From assembly GCA_038143955.1 (NCBI GenBank), contig JAYQMT010000004.1, positions 62,001 through 126,000 of the forward strand: a stretch of 64,000 nucleotides of DNA, read 5' to 3'. Shown one piece after another: positions 48,151-58,387 of the stretch. The position numbers and the translations under genes are program-made. Position 1 is the stretch's first letter. Every line of letters begins with the position of its first letter. The stretch is from Porticoccus sp038143955. Its GTDB lineage: Bacteria; Pseudomonadota; Gammaproteobacteria; Pseudomonadales; Porticoccaceae. The notes under the pieces are model-generated. The model was not told where the DNA came from. It did not search any database and worked only from the letters and a program-made list of their open reading frames with translations.

Positions 48151-50583
48151 AATTATTCAATATAATAACTAATTTTAGATTCGGCTTTTATTTTTGAATT
48201 AACTTCAAGTATAAAATTAAAACAAATTTCTTTATCAAGCTCTTTGTCGTAATAGTAATTAACTATTTGATCTTCAATATTTTTTTGTATTAATCTTTTT
48301 AGTGGGCGGGCACCCATTTTATCTTGCTCTGCTTTTTCGCATATAAAATCGCAAACCTCTGGAGAGAAAGAAATTTTTACTTTTTTACTCCTTAATTTTT
48401 TCTCAACTTAGAAATTTCTGAATGGAAAATTTTTGCTAAATCACTTTTTGTTAAATGATTAAAGATTACTATTTGATTAAGTCTGTTAACTAATTCAGGG
48501 CTTAATATCTTTTTTGCTGCATCGGTTATTTTTTCATCTTGAGAGTTAACTGCTGGAGCAAAGCCTAAAGATTCTTTAGTAGTTAAATCAGAACCAATGT
48601 TGCTTGTTAAAATTATGATCGAATCTTTAAAGTAAGCCTTGTTGCCATTGTTATCTTCAATCTCTCCTTCTTCTAGCATTTGAAGTAAGAGTTGCTGGAC
48701 TTGTGGGTGAGCTTTTTCTATTTCATCAAAAAGTATAACGCAGTGAGGCTTCTTTTTCATGGATTCGATTAGAATACCACCCTCTTCATATCCAACATAG
48801 CCAGGTGATGCTCCGATTAATTTTGAAGAAGAAACCTTTTCTGAATATTCAGACATATCCAGTCTTAGCATATTTTTTTCTGAACCAAAGTAGTTTTTTG
48901 CTAAAACTTTAGCTGTCCAAGTTTTGCCCACGCCAGATGCGCCCAGAAAAAGAAAAGAGCCTATTGGTTTTTGTAGATCCCTTAACCCAATCTTAGAGCG
49001 TAAAACACATCTAGTCAGAGCAGATACGGCTTCATTTTGATTAACTATTTCTTTAAGGAGGTTTCTTTCTAAATTTTTTGTCTTTATATCTTTTTCTAGA
49101 ACTAAATTCTCTTTGGGTACTTTTGCTTTATTTGAAATAATAGTTAGAATATCATCAATGGTAATTTTACTTAGAGGCTCCGACTGCCAAATGTTCATTT
49201 GATAATCGTATTCTTCTAATAGTTTTTCTTGTTCTTTTTGATTTCTGTCATCAGAGATCATTGAGTACAATTCTTCTTCTATGTCTTGTATGTTTTTGGG
49301 AGGGGTGGTGTTTTTTATTTTTAATTTAGCGCCAGCTTCATCGATAACATCTATCGCTTTGTCTGGAAATCTTTTGTTTGGTAGATATAAATCACAAAAA
49401 GAAATAATTTTCCTTAAGATATTGGATGGGTACTTTACATCATGAAAAGATTCGTAAGATTTTTTGATGCCAGACAATATTTGAAAAGTTTCTTCAAGAC
49501 TGGGCTCTTCAACCTGAATTGGCTCAAACCTTCTTGTGAGCGCAATATCTTTTTCTATGTTTTTCTTGAACTCAGCAAAAGTCGTTGCTCCAATAAGTTT
49601 CATTTCTCCTCTTGCAAGTGCGGGTTTTAGTATGTTAGCTGCATCTAAAGCGCCTTCAGCACTGCCCGCTCCAACAATAGTATGCGTCTCGTCAATAAAC
49701 AGTATAATTTTTTCATCATCTTTGCATTCGTTGATTAGATTTTTAAGTCTTTGCTCGAATTGACCTCTATACTTTGTTCCAGCAATCATTGAAGCAAGAT
49801 CTATTGCATATATCTCTTTATCAATCAAAGCTGGAGGTACTCGACCTTTCACTATTCTATGGGCTAAACCTTCTACGACAGCAGTCTTTCCTACTCCAGG
49901 ATCACCTATTAGTATAGGGTTATTTTTATTTTTCTGCAAAGAATTTCACAAGCTCTGTCAATTTCTTGCTCTTTTCCTATAATTTCACCTATTTTTTTAT
50001 GCTTACAGAGGTGATTTAAGTTCACGCCAAAAGACTCAAGGGAGCTTTCTTTTTGCGGTTGATTCGCTAGAGGCTTTAAGTTCTGTTTTTTTTGTGATTG
50101 CAGTTTTGGAGGCTCTTCTTTGGCTAAAGAAAAGTCAGCCTTCATTAATATCAGAAAAGTCTCAACTACCATCTGCGGGTCAAGATCGTGAGACTTAAAG
50201 AAACTGAACAAAACTCCATTCAGGGCATTCAGTAGACAGAAAAACAAATGCTCAACATCAACATAAGAATCTTTTAACTCTTTTGAGAAAACAAAAGCCG
50301 CATCTAATAAAGTATTAAAATTTTCATTAAAGTTAACGGGGTTTGAGTGTTTTGGTCTTTTTTCTAGATTGCAAAAAGCAATAACAAAAGAAGTTACTTC
50401 TTGATTTTGAAAGCCAAAGCTATTTATAAAATCTTCAATTAAATAATTTTGAGAATTGAGTATAACCAAAAGCATGTGGGCGGAATCTACAGAATCGTGA
50501 TTTAATGATGCAGCCACCACTTTGCTTCTAGCTATAAGTTGTTGCGCTTTAGGGCTAAAATTAGGAGATATATCCATGCTCAT
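48151..50583 (-). CDS. clpC: ClpC/ClpA-type AAA+ unfoldase (frameshifted)
   Basis: About 810 residues. Clp N-domain (NFSPKAQQLIARSKVVAASL), linker, then D1 from about residue 190: shift near 49930, GDPGVGKTAVVEGLAHR (Walker A), IILFIDETHTIVGAG (Walker B), GATTFAEFKKNIE. A short middle segment (EEELYSMISDDRNQKEQEKL) is too small for a ClpB M-domain. D2: FLFLGASGVGKTWTAK, VILFDEIEKAHPQVQQ, TSNIGSDLTTKESLGFAP with an LGF tripeptide at the ClpP-docking loop, and after a shift near 48408 the C-domain GARPLKRLIQKNIEDQI. It can therefore probably partner host ClpP rather than act as a pure disaggregase. No adjacent ClpP. Confidence 0.88.
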
Positions 50584-50585
50584 AT

Positions 50586-50594
50586 TAAATACAC
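50586..50594 (-). promoter_or_regulatory. GTGTA element before clpC
   Basis: Minus strand GTGTATTTA, only 2 bases before ATG 50583 (ATG 50577 is an alternative start). Confidence 0.4.
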
Positions 50595-53165
50595 CTAAGA
50601 CTTTAAATCTTTTAAATTCATATAGATCATTTCATCTATAACTTTCATATTATTTATAAAAATTGCATCTCCATCTCTTGTTTTTTCTCCATTAATGGTG
50701 ATTATATTTCCTTCTTTTGGTATTGGGTTATTTTCAATATAGTTCGTACATTTTTTTTCTCTAGCGCTATCGCAAAGTATAGCATCAACACTACCAAACT
50801 CATCTTCAAGCTCTAGCTTTATATAGGTGTTACCATTCCTTGACTTATCTTTTTTAGAAAAAGCAACTGAAAATATATATTTATCTCTAGATCTTGGCTC
50901 TAAAGATTTAAAATGTAATGAGTTTTTAGGTTTGTTTACTGGGTGATCAAAAACATCGGAAAGCTTTGAGGAGTAACTAAATCCCAGTAGTTGTTTTTCA
51001 AAATACCAATTTGCAAAATTTTGACTTTTACTATTTTTATAGTAAATTTTTTTGTATGGGTCATACTTCTTTTTTAGAGTACTGTATCGAGATTCTTTTA
51101 TCAAAGGTTTTCCGTCATCGCCAACCGTAGAAAAATCAGATTCAGTTACCCTTTTGAATATATCAAAAAGATCTATATTTTCACTCTCAGATATAGATAT
51201 GAAGTTTCTTTTTTCACGATCAGTTAAGATGTTGAAAACTTGGGCTTCTAATACTAGTTTTGATCTATCTGCACTAGGATCATCGGACAGCGCACCTGCT
51301 TGTATTAAAGCGCTAAGTACTCCTATATTTAGGCCCGCTTGTTTAGCTGCAAGAAATATATCAAACTTTGTCTTGCTCTCTTCATCCCTAAATTTTCTTA
51401 ATGAGTTTAGGGATTTTTCACTAATCCCCTTTATGCTGCTCAAGCCATACCTGATGTTATCACCCTCAATCGAGAAGTCCATTTTTGATTTTAAAATACT
51501 TGGGGGCAAGAGTTTGATTCCAAAAAAAGAAAGTTCTTGGCTAATTTTTGCGACTTCCGCTTGAGGTGTCGGCTCAAATTTTGTCATCTTTAAAAGAGAA
51601 AGAAAAAATTCTTTAGGATGATTAAATTTAAGATAAGTTGTCCATGCCGCTAAGGTTGAATAGGCTATTGAATGAGATTTATTGAAAGAATAATTTGCGC
51701 TATCTTCTGCAACCCTCCACAATATATCCCCCGCCTCTAAGGGTAGTTTATTTTCTATAATTTTAGCTTCTATCTTTGCTTTCCAAGCTGGCATTTGATC
51801 TACTTTTTTCTTGCCAACTATCCTCCTTAATTGCTCAGCTTGATCTAAATTAAAACCTATGTTTACAGCCATTTTCATTAGCTGTTCTTGATAGAGAGGA
51901 TTCCACCCGTGTAAGAAAGTACGTCATCATAAATTTCATGCTGGCTCTGAAATTCTCCAGTTCTAACATACTCGGAATACTGATTTAAAAAATCTAAAGC
52001 TCCAGGTCTTGCAATGGCCACAACAGCACTAAGCTCTTCTAAGTTTCTTGGTTTTATTTTCTTGCAAACATTAAAATTTGTATGCGCTTCAATTTGAAAT
52101 AGTCCATGAGCATATTCTAATTCTTGGAGAGGTAAATAAGTTTCTTTTGAATCTAAAGATATTTCATCTGGATTTATACCTAATGATTTACATGTATCAT
52201 GTATAACACTTAAGGTTCGTAAGCCTAGTATGTCAAACTTAACCATTAACTCTGCAACCCAGTTCATGTCGTATGCAGTTACTAAAGCTCCTTCAGTGGT
52301 AGCTTGTAGAGGGCATATTTTAGATATTTCTTCGAAAGAAATTGCTATTCCCGAAGGGTGTACCCCGCTATTTTTATTAAGACCCTCTAGTTTTTTGCAA
52401 TAGCAAAGATTGCCTGATTACTTTCAGTCCATTGTTTAAATTTTTCACTATCTTTAATTGCATTATTTAGACTCGCAACTTTACCAAAATTTTTAGGTAT
52501 TAAGGCTGTGATTTGATTGACATCAACTTCTGATAGTTCTCCTACTATTTTTCCGCACTCCCTTATGCAGAGCTTGCTGCTCAAAGTGTTTAGTGTTAAT
52601 ATTTTAGCAGTTCGCCCTGGATATTTTGATTCAATATATTCTATGACTTTATATCGATGTTCATAAGCTATATCATTATCTACATCTGCCAAAAGGCTAC
52701 CATCTAAATAAGTAACGCCTTCTTTAACGATTTTTTTGCCCTACTTTTACTCACAAACCTCTCAAAGAATAAATCGTACTTAATTGGATCTATTTTTGTG
52801 ACACCTATTAGGTATAAAACAAGAGATCCTGCTGCGCTTCCCCTACCTGGACCAGTAGGTATATCATTTTCATGACAAAAATTTAGTATATCCCAATTAA
52901 GTAAAATATAATCGATGAAGCCTAATTCTTTTAAGATAGAAAGTTCTTCTTTGGTTCTATCATAATAAGATTGAGAATTTTTAAATTTATCTATACCTAA
53001 TTTTTTAACGCCAGACAAGCAAAGCGCTCGAAGAAAGTCGTAGTTGGAGGTATCTTCCTTGAGTTTGAGGCTGGCATACTGTTTTTTGCTTATCTTAATT
53101 TTGGGAAGCCTGACACCTGGAGGTATGCAATCTTCGTAAGATTCAAACTGATCTAGAAAACTCAT
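50595..53165 (-). CDS. dnaE: DNA polymerase III alpha catalytic subunit, lacking PHP domain (frameshifted)
   Basis: Starts MSFLDQFESYEDCIPPGVRL, after which YDFLRALCLSGVKKLG and TGPGRGSAAGSLVLYLIGVT mark the palm (GPGRGSAAGS), then the aspartate motif ADVDND, CIRECGKIVGELSEVD, VKFDILGLRTLSVIHD, AIARPGALDFLNQYS, a long finger/beta-binding region (ANYSFNKSHSIAYSTLAAWT) and a C-terminal OB-fold (KYIFSVAFSKKDKSRNG). It is a C-family replicative polymerase. Shifts near 52715, 52395 and 51890. The N-terminal PHP segment is in a separate gene at 54026-54803. The last residues overlap nothing, and clpC starts 12 bases on. Confidence 0.92.
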
Positions 53166-53404
53166 AAACTATGTACGCAATCTCTTTGGCACTCCTCTAG
53201 GGATTGGTTATTGCTTTCTATATTTTTTATTTTTTTCATAGCCAAATTGAATTGACTTTTATTTTCATCCCAATAAGATTTGGGTTTTGAATGAATTTCA
53301 GTATACAAGCTTAAAGCTTCACTTTTTATATTATATAATTCTTGACTATATAAGTCTAAGAAACATTCTAAATCTTTATTGTTTTTTATATATTTATTTT
53401 CCAT
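53162..53404 (-). CDS. small hypothetical helical protein (80 aa)
   Basis: MENKYIKNNKDLECFLDLYS, helical and lysine-rich, ending in a cysteine-containing LEECQRDCVHSL. ATG 53404 overlaps the exonuclease stop; its own stop overlaps the polymerase start (ATGA). Its place between the exonuclease and polymerase genes suggests a replisome link protein, by position only. Confidence 0.6.
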   Translation of the reverse strand: MENKYIKNNKDLECFLDLYSQELYNIKSEALSLYTEIHSKPKSYWDENKSQFNLAMKKIKNIESNNQSLEECQRDCVHSL

Positions 53405-54023
53405 AACATTTTTTAAATACTTCATAGTTTTTTTGAATGTCATATAAGGCATCATGCAGTTTAGTTGGGTCAAACTCTACATCATAAGACTTGCAGCATG
53501 CTCCGAGGTTTAATCTCATACCTCTTTTTCTATAAGAATTTAATTTAAATTGCCAGGTTAAACGATCCTCATCCTGTTGCATTTCAAAGTTTTTATCTAT
53601 AGCCTTTGCTATACAAAGAGTGTCTATGCAGTTTTTGAGATAAGAGTAGTCTGTTTTTTTGTTTAAAAGCTTTCGATATATATTATGGATATATATATCA
53701 AAGCCAAAAATATTATGACCTAAAATAATGTACTCTTGATCATATAAATAGCGCTCAAAATGCTCAAGAATTTCTTCTGCAGGTTTCGCTCTCTTTTTGT
53801 ATTTTGCATCTGAGAAACCGGTAACTTTCCTGGCTCCATCAGATATATTTAAATTATCCCAGTGTACGTAGTAGTCATTTGACTCTATTAGTTTGTCACC
53901 TTCATATATTAAAAACGCTAATTGCCAGGGCTTATTTTCTTCTGAAACTAAATTTAGGTTACAAGTTTCAAAGTCGAACACCATGTACTTCTGATTTTTT
54001 TTGAATCTTAATAAGTCTTCCAT
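53394..54023 (-). CDS. DnaQ-like 3'-5' proofreading exonuclease
   Basis: Start at ATG 54023 (MEDLLRFKKNQKYMVFDFET). DEDD residues: D and E in FDFETCNLNL (Exo I), D in ILGHNIFGFDIYIHNIY (Exo II), and LHDALYDIQKNYEVFKK (Exo III, with the H-x4-D of DEDDh type). About 209 residues. It lies between the two pieces of Pol III alpha, so it is the likely proofreading (epsilon) subunit. Confidence 0.88.
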   Translation of the reverse strand: MEDLLRFKKNQKYMVFDFETCNLNLVSEENKPWQLAFLIYEGDKLIESNDYYVHWDNLNISDGARKVTGFSDAKYKKRAKPAEEILEHFERYLYDQEYIILGHNIFGFDIYIHNIYRKLLNKKTDYSYLKNCIDTLCIAKAIDKNFEMQQDEDRLTWQFKLNSYRKRGMRLNLGACCKSYDVEFDPTKLHDALYDIQKNYEVFKKCYGK

Positions 54024-54025
54024 AA

Positions 54026-54803
54026 TTAAACGCGCTTTTCTGTAAAACTTTGCCAGCAAAATTCATCACTACCTAAGTGATCAAAGTTAGGCTTTGATAA
54101 GGAAGAATCTCTTCCTGAGAATGAATTCCTACCGCAGATTAATTTATAAGCTAAATATGCAGAGAAATCTTTTTTTGTATTATAAAAAATAGACTGCACG
54201 TTTTGAGTGGGAAAATTATTTATTTTACAATATTTATTCACGGCTTGCTGGGTCATTTCATCAAAAGGTAAGCCATTATCTTCTATGAAAAAAAGTTGGT
54301 TTTGTGAAATTAAATTTTACAATACAAGAATTAAAAGAAGTCAGGTTCTTAAATAAGAAAGAGTCATAAAATGGTATCGCCAAAAATAAATCTTTGTCTG
54401 ACCAATATTGTTTTAGTATACCTAAGTCCGTAAAGCCTTTATGTTCGGTCTTTGCTATGGTGTAAATTTTATTTAACAGAGCGCATCCATGAGAATTTTT
54501 TGGAAATATAATGATTTTATGAATACATTTTTCTGACTTATCTTCATTTAAATCAGAAACATCTTCAACGCAGTCGATTCTTATCCCAAAAATTAATTTT
54601 ACCGATAGATCTTCGCAGACTTTTTTAGCCTGTAAGAATCCCATGAAACTATCTTCGACTAATACAACTTCATTGAGTTTATTATCATTAACTATATCAA
54701 ATACAGAATCTGGTCCACCATCTGATTTTGAGCGATCTGGATGGTCAAGAGTTAATATTGATTTACCTATGGAATAATGACTTTTGAATATTGGAAGTAA
54801 CAC
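54026..54803 (-). CDS. Pol III alpha N-terminal PHP-like segment, separate gene (frameshifted)
   Basis: From GTG 54803: MLLPIFKSHYSIGKSILTLD, where a DnaE PHP domain would carry LHxHTxYS; the metal His residues are lost. It then reads LNEVVLVEDSFMGFLQAKKV (in place of the TDH motif), KLIFGIRIDCVEDVSD, KNSHGCALLNKIYTIAKTEH and, after a shift near 54290, NFPTQNVQSIFYNTKKDFSA. About 255 residues. The layout parallels the first 270 residues of DnaE, with an inactivated PHP fold that probably has a structural role. It is followed by the exonuclease, then the catalytic subunit. Confidence 0.75.
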
Positions 54804-54809
54804 ATGTAT

Positions 54810-54838
54810 AGCTTAACATAAGCTAATACAAAAGTCAA
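54810..54838 (-). promoter_or_regulatory. sigma70-like promoter for the polymerase genes
   Basis: Minus strand TTGACT (54838-54833), 17-base spacer, TAAGCT (54815-54810), 6 bases before GTG 54803. Confidence 0.65.
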
Positions 54839-54840
54839 GT

Positions 54841-56003
54841 TTATTTCTTTGAGCGCTCTATAAAATGATCAGCAATCCCTCCGTCATTGAGATAGTCTTC
54901 TAGCTCTTCAAGTAATTTGTTTCTGATTTCTATGACATCTGGCGGTAAATCATCTTCTCTGCTTGCGCTGTAAGTAATGGTTGCGGCAATCAGAAGTAAG
55001 ATTGCAAGCGGATCAAAGACAAAGATAAGAATTACAATAATAATTCTTACTGCCTGTTCAATCCCGACACTGAAACCTGTCCACTCATCAAGAGCTCCTA
55101 CGATATATTTGATTGGTCCAATTTCTGTTTCCAAAGATCTTAGCGCAGATCCGTAATTAAACTTTTGTTCTTCTAAATTTGCTATTTCAGAGTAAGCATT
55201 CTCTATTTCGGTACGATAATTTTCTATCCTTGGGTCGCTCTTAAATGCATTTGCTGGTAAAATTTGTAATGAATCAATTTGAGATCTAACCTCAGTGATT
55301 TTTTCAAAAAAACTCTCCTTAATAGAATTTATTGAGTCTAGGGCTTTAACTTTTTCTGCATCTATCAAAGATCTTTCTTGTTGTTGAGACTCAACGGTTT
55401 TATTGTAGCTATTTGAACCAAATAAACCTGTTGGTTTTTTAGCGTCTTCCAGTTCTTGATTTAATTTTTTTTCTTGAAATTCTAAAGATGTTAACTTTGA
55501 CTCATGAACCGATAGCAAGTTTACCTCTTCTTCTTTTAACGAATCAATTCTTGCGCTCAATCTTTCGATCACCGCGCTAGAGTCTTGTCTTCCTTATGTT
55601 TTAATTGAGTCTAGAGTCGAAATTAAATCATTTTTTTGTTTTATGAAATCGTTTTTTCTTTTGATTTTGTCCTCAATTTGAGCAATCATTACTTGTTCTT
55701 TTTCTATAGAAGCCCCGTGCTCGACGTGAGATTTAGATAAGAATCCAAAAATCCCCATGCTAGTTATACCGCTTAAAACTATGACGGCAGTAAGTAGATA
55801 GTATTTTAAAAACCAAAAGCTTCATGCCAGTTTTTATGTAGCCAAACCGCAGCAATCAGTTTTCCTATTTCTAGTACGGCCCCCATTATAATTATAGCCT
55901 CTTTTGACCCTGGGAACATCGTAGCTAGGCCAATAATACTAAAATAAGCAGCAACCAAAGATATGGACACGCCTGAGATAAAAATAAGTCCCGCCAAAAA
56001 CAT
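54841..56003 (-). CDS. membrane protein with long coiled coil (frameshifted)
   Basis: About 385 residues. An AGGAGG Shine-Dalgarno precedes ATG 56003, rare in this window. Membrane helices LAGLIFISGVSISLVAAYFS, KEAIIIMGAVLEIGKLIAAV, then after a shift YLLTAVIVLSGITSMGIFGF. A long charged coiled coil follows (residues about 100-300, RIDSLKEEEVNLLSVHESKL), then a C-terminal membrane pair VRIIIVILIFVFDPLAILLL and a short tail. The EIGKL.A.WLH(K)NW motif is typical of a conserved family of phage membrane proteins with unknown role, perhaps anchoring replication or remodelling the membrane. Confidence 0.68.
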
Positions 56004-56015
56004 AAAACCTCCTAT

Positions 56016-56249
56016 TTATATTGAATTAATATGAATTAATTCAAACCTTATTAAAGAAAAATGCTTACCCATTGGTTTTTGGGAGCATATTTCGTAATTA
56101 TGATTAGACAAAAAGCGAGCTAACTCTGCTATATATTTATGCTGAAGATAGCATATTAACATCACAGGAGATCCTTTTTGCGATAATTCCTGTGAGAATA
56201 AGCAATCTTCTGAAAATTCGTAGCAAATGCTTTCTATTGTATCTGTCAT
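56016..56249 (-). CDS. hypothetical protein (77 aa)
   Basis: Intact: MTDTIESICYEFSEDCLFSQ... It is rich in Cys and His (SICYEFSEDC, LICYLQHKY, NHNYEICSQ) without a clear zinc pattern. It is separate from the downstream membrane gene. Confidence 0.6.
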   Translation of the reverse strand: MTDTIESICYEFSEDCLFSQELSQKGSPVMLICYLQHKYIAELARFLSNHNYEICSQKPMGKHFSLIRFELIHINSI

Positions 56250-56256
56250 TCATGAT

Positions 56257-56265
56257 AATGTACAC
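56257..56265 (-). promoter_or_regulatory. GTGTA element
   Basis: Minus strand GTGTACATT, 7 bases before ATG 56249. Confidence 0.45.
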
Positions 56266-56270
56266 AAGAT

Positions 56271-57334
56271 TTACAAAAAATCATCAATATCAGGAGTTTC
56301 TCTATTCCAGTAAGGGCAACCTTTATAGCTTAATTTCTCTATAAATTCACCTTTATCTTCATCGAAACAGAGTGAATCTTTTTCTTCCTCAAAAACTGAT
56401 TTAATAATTTTTCCTTCAGCGTTTTTTACCACATAATAATCCATAGGCTTTCTGTATGGACAAATATATGCGACAATGGGGTTGCCTTCTTTATCTAGCA
56501 ATGGACTACCCTTTGAGATCTTAAAACCGTCTTTTCCGCACATCAATGGACCTCCAAAAGTACCGTCAGAAGGATAACCTTGAGAGCCAGCAAAATTAGA
56601 TACCGCGTCTTCTTCGTCAAAATTATCTATGAATTTTTGGACTTCAGTTAAATAAAACTCTAACCCATCAAGCTCTTTATCACTAATCGGTTCCATTTTT
56701 ACGTTGCCAGAAGCGTGTAGGTCAAATTTTAAAAACAAAAATTCTACTTGTCTTTTTGTATAATGAGGAAAAAGCTGTTTAACTGCTAAGGTATACAGGA
56801 GGTCTTGCAAGTTATCTGTGACCTCTTTGCCTTTAAAGACTGACTTGCTGCTTTTAAAATCTCTAATGATAGCTAACTTATCTTTTTTATATAAAAATAA
56901 TTTATCAATAAACCCCCTTATTCTGTATAGCTTATCTTTTTCATCAACTGTAATATTAAACTCTTGCTCAGATATAGACTCAAAAGGCTTACCCTTGGCC
57001 TCGCCAAAAAAATCAAAATGTAAACCTGCGAGGGTCATATTATTTATAAGTTCTAAATTTTCTTCATCATTTACTTTTAGCTTTTTTGCGTGATAGGAAA
57101 CCAATCTTTTGATTGGCTCGCAAAGAAAAATGGAATCTTTTAATATTATTTCATCGTATTTTTTTCTATGCTTAGGATTGCCTAGTAGCTCAAATATTAA
57201 GTGGCAAATCCAACCTCTACTGGCGCCATCATTACTTGAATCTGGAACTTTTAATTTATATGTAGCCCAGTAGCTCCAAGAACAGCTTTGAGCTTTTTAA
57301 TTCTGCTTGCAGAAAGTGGGGTTAAATCATCCAT
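56271..57334 (-). CDS. Cas4/RecB-family PD-(D/E)XK nuclease with Fe-S cysteines (frameshifted)
   Basis: About 354 residues. From ATG 57334: DDLTPLSASRIKKL, then after a shift near 57265 ACSWSYWATYKLKVPDSSND and GASRGWICHLIFELLGNPKH (LSxSR...C.W..W motif of the RecB-like nuclease). The catalytic core reads YRIRGFIDKLFLYKKDKLAI and IRDFKSSK (D...DFK), and the C-terminal cysteines lie in MCGKDGF, YICPYRKPM and YKGCPYW. One Cys near the N-terminus and three near the C-terminus fit the Fe-S cluster of Cas4/AddB nucleases. Likely a replication or recombination 5'/3' exonuclease; no CRISPR array is present. Confidence 0.8.
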
Positions 57335-58372
57335 CAAAAAACTTTTTTTTGTATAGACTTTTGGATATTTCGCCTGAATCTATATATGAGAGAATTTTGT
57401 CTTTATAGCAATTCGACTTATTTGAGTTTAAATTACTTTCTAATGCTTGAAGCCAATCGCCAATTGAAGATAAACTCATATCTCCAAAATCATTTTTAGT
57501 TGGCAAATGAATAGTAATAGAATTTTTTGAGAAATAATTTAAAAGTTTTAAATAAGATTTTAACGCGCCGACAAAACCTCTATTCGTTGATTTATCTGAA
57601 TCGTTATTGAGTGACAAAACTATTTTTTTACAGCTTAACGAAACCAAGAAACAAATCATAGAAGAAGATAAAGACGTGCCAAAAGTAACTAATACATTTT
57701 TTATTCCAGCCTCATGCAGGCTAAGTAAATCACCTATGCTTTCGACAAGAATGACGTAATCTTTTTCTTCAATCGATTGTTGAACTTCATTGTTAGCCCC
57801 ATTAACGTAATAAGGATATATCCAGGTCGATTTTTTTCCCATATGTTTCCATTTTGGCCTATCAACGGAAGTTTTTGACATATTTCTGCCACTAAACCCA
57901 TGGATACAGGAGTCGGAATTGTAAATTGGAAAAACGTACCTTTGATACATTGCCCCCTCAGTTGCGAGCCCTGACCTCAAGTAAGATAAGACTTCACTGC
58001 TTATGCCTTTATCATTATAAAATTTATAATGAGGTAAAAGTCTGTTTAAAATTGATTCTGGGTAAATTTTTTCCATATCTAGCTTTGGCAGTTCTATATT
58101 ATGAACTCTATCGAGAGTAAAATCTAGGCCACCAGTAACTTTTTTTATTATTTTTGGGTCATTAGTTTGAAGTGTGGCTTCAATTAGAGACTCAAAGGTA
58201 GATGGTTTGAGTTTTTTACATAATCAACCCATACTCCTGAGTCTTTATATATCTGCAATGCTGTTGGGTTTTTTCCTCCTCTGTATAGAGCATTGGTTCT
58301 CCAATGGTTGCCGAAGTCACTTAGCTTGTAACCAAGATCACTTAATATGTTCTTAATTTTATCAGAAGTCAT
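57327..58372 (-). CDS. dnaG: DNA primase, DnaG-type with TOPRIM domain (frameshifted)
   Basis: About 349 residues. N-terminus SDKIKNILSDLGYKLSDFGN with RTNALYRGGKNPTALQIYKD has the CHC2 fold but lacks its zinc cysteines. After a shift near 58200 comes the core: YPESILNRLLPHYKFYNDKG, RYVFPIYN, FSGRNMSKTSVDRPKWKHM, and TOPRIM YVILVESIGDLLSLHEAGIK (E), LVTFGTSL and KKIVLSLNNDSDKSTNRG (D.D). The C-terminal helicase-interaction domain is short. It overlaps the nuclease gene and lies next to DnaB. Confidence 0.85.
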
Positions 58373-58387
58373 AACCCTAAATCATTA

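Noticed and set aside
48151..50583. ClpB disaggregase
   Set aside because: The long coiled-coil M-domain is absent and an LGF tripeptide is present in the D2 loop, which fits ClpA/ClpC.
50595..54803. Intein splitting the DNA polymerase
   Set aside because: The intervening genes are a DnaQ-like exonuclease and a small helical protein with their own starts and stops, and no intein splice motifs are seen.
56271..57334. CRISPR-associated Cas4
   Set aside because: No cas genes or arrays nearby; context is replication and recombination.
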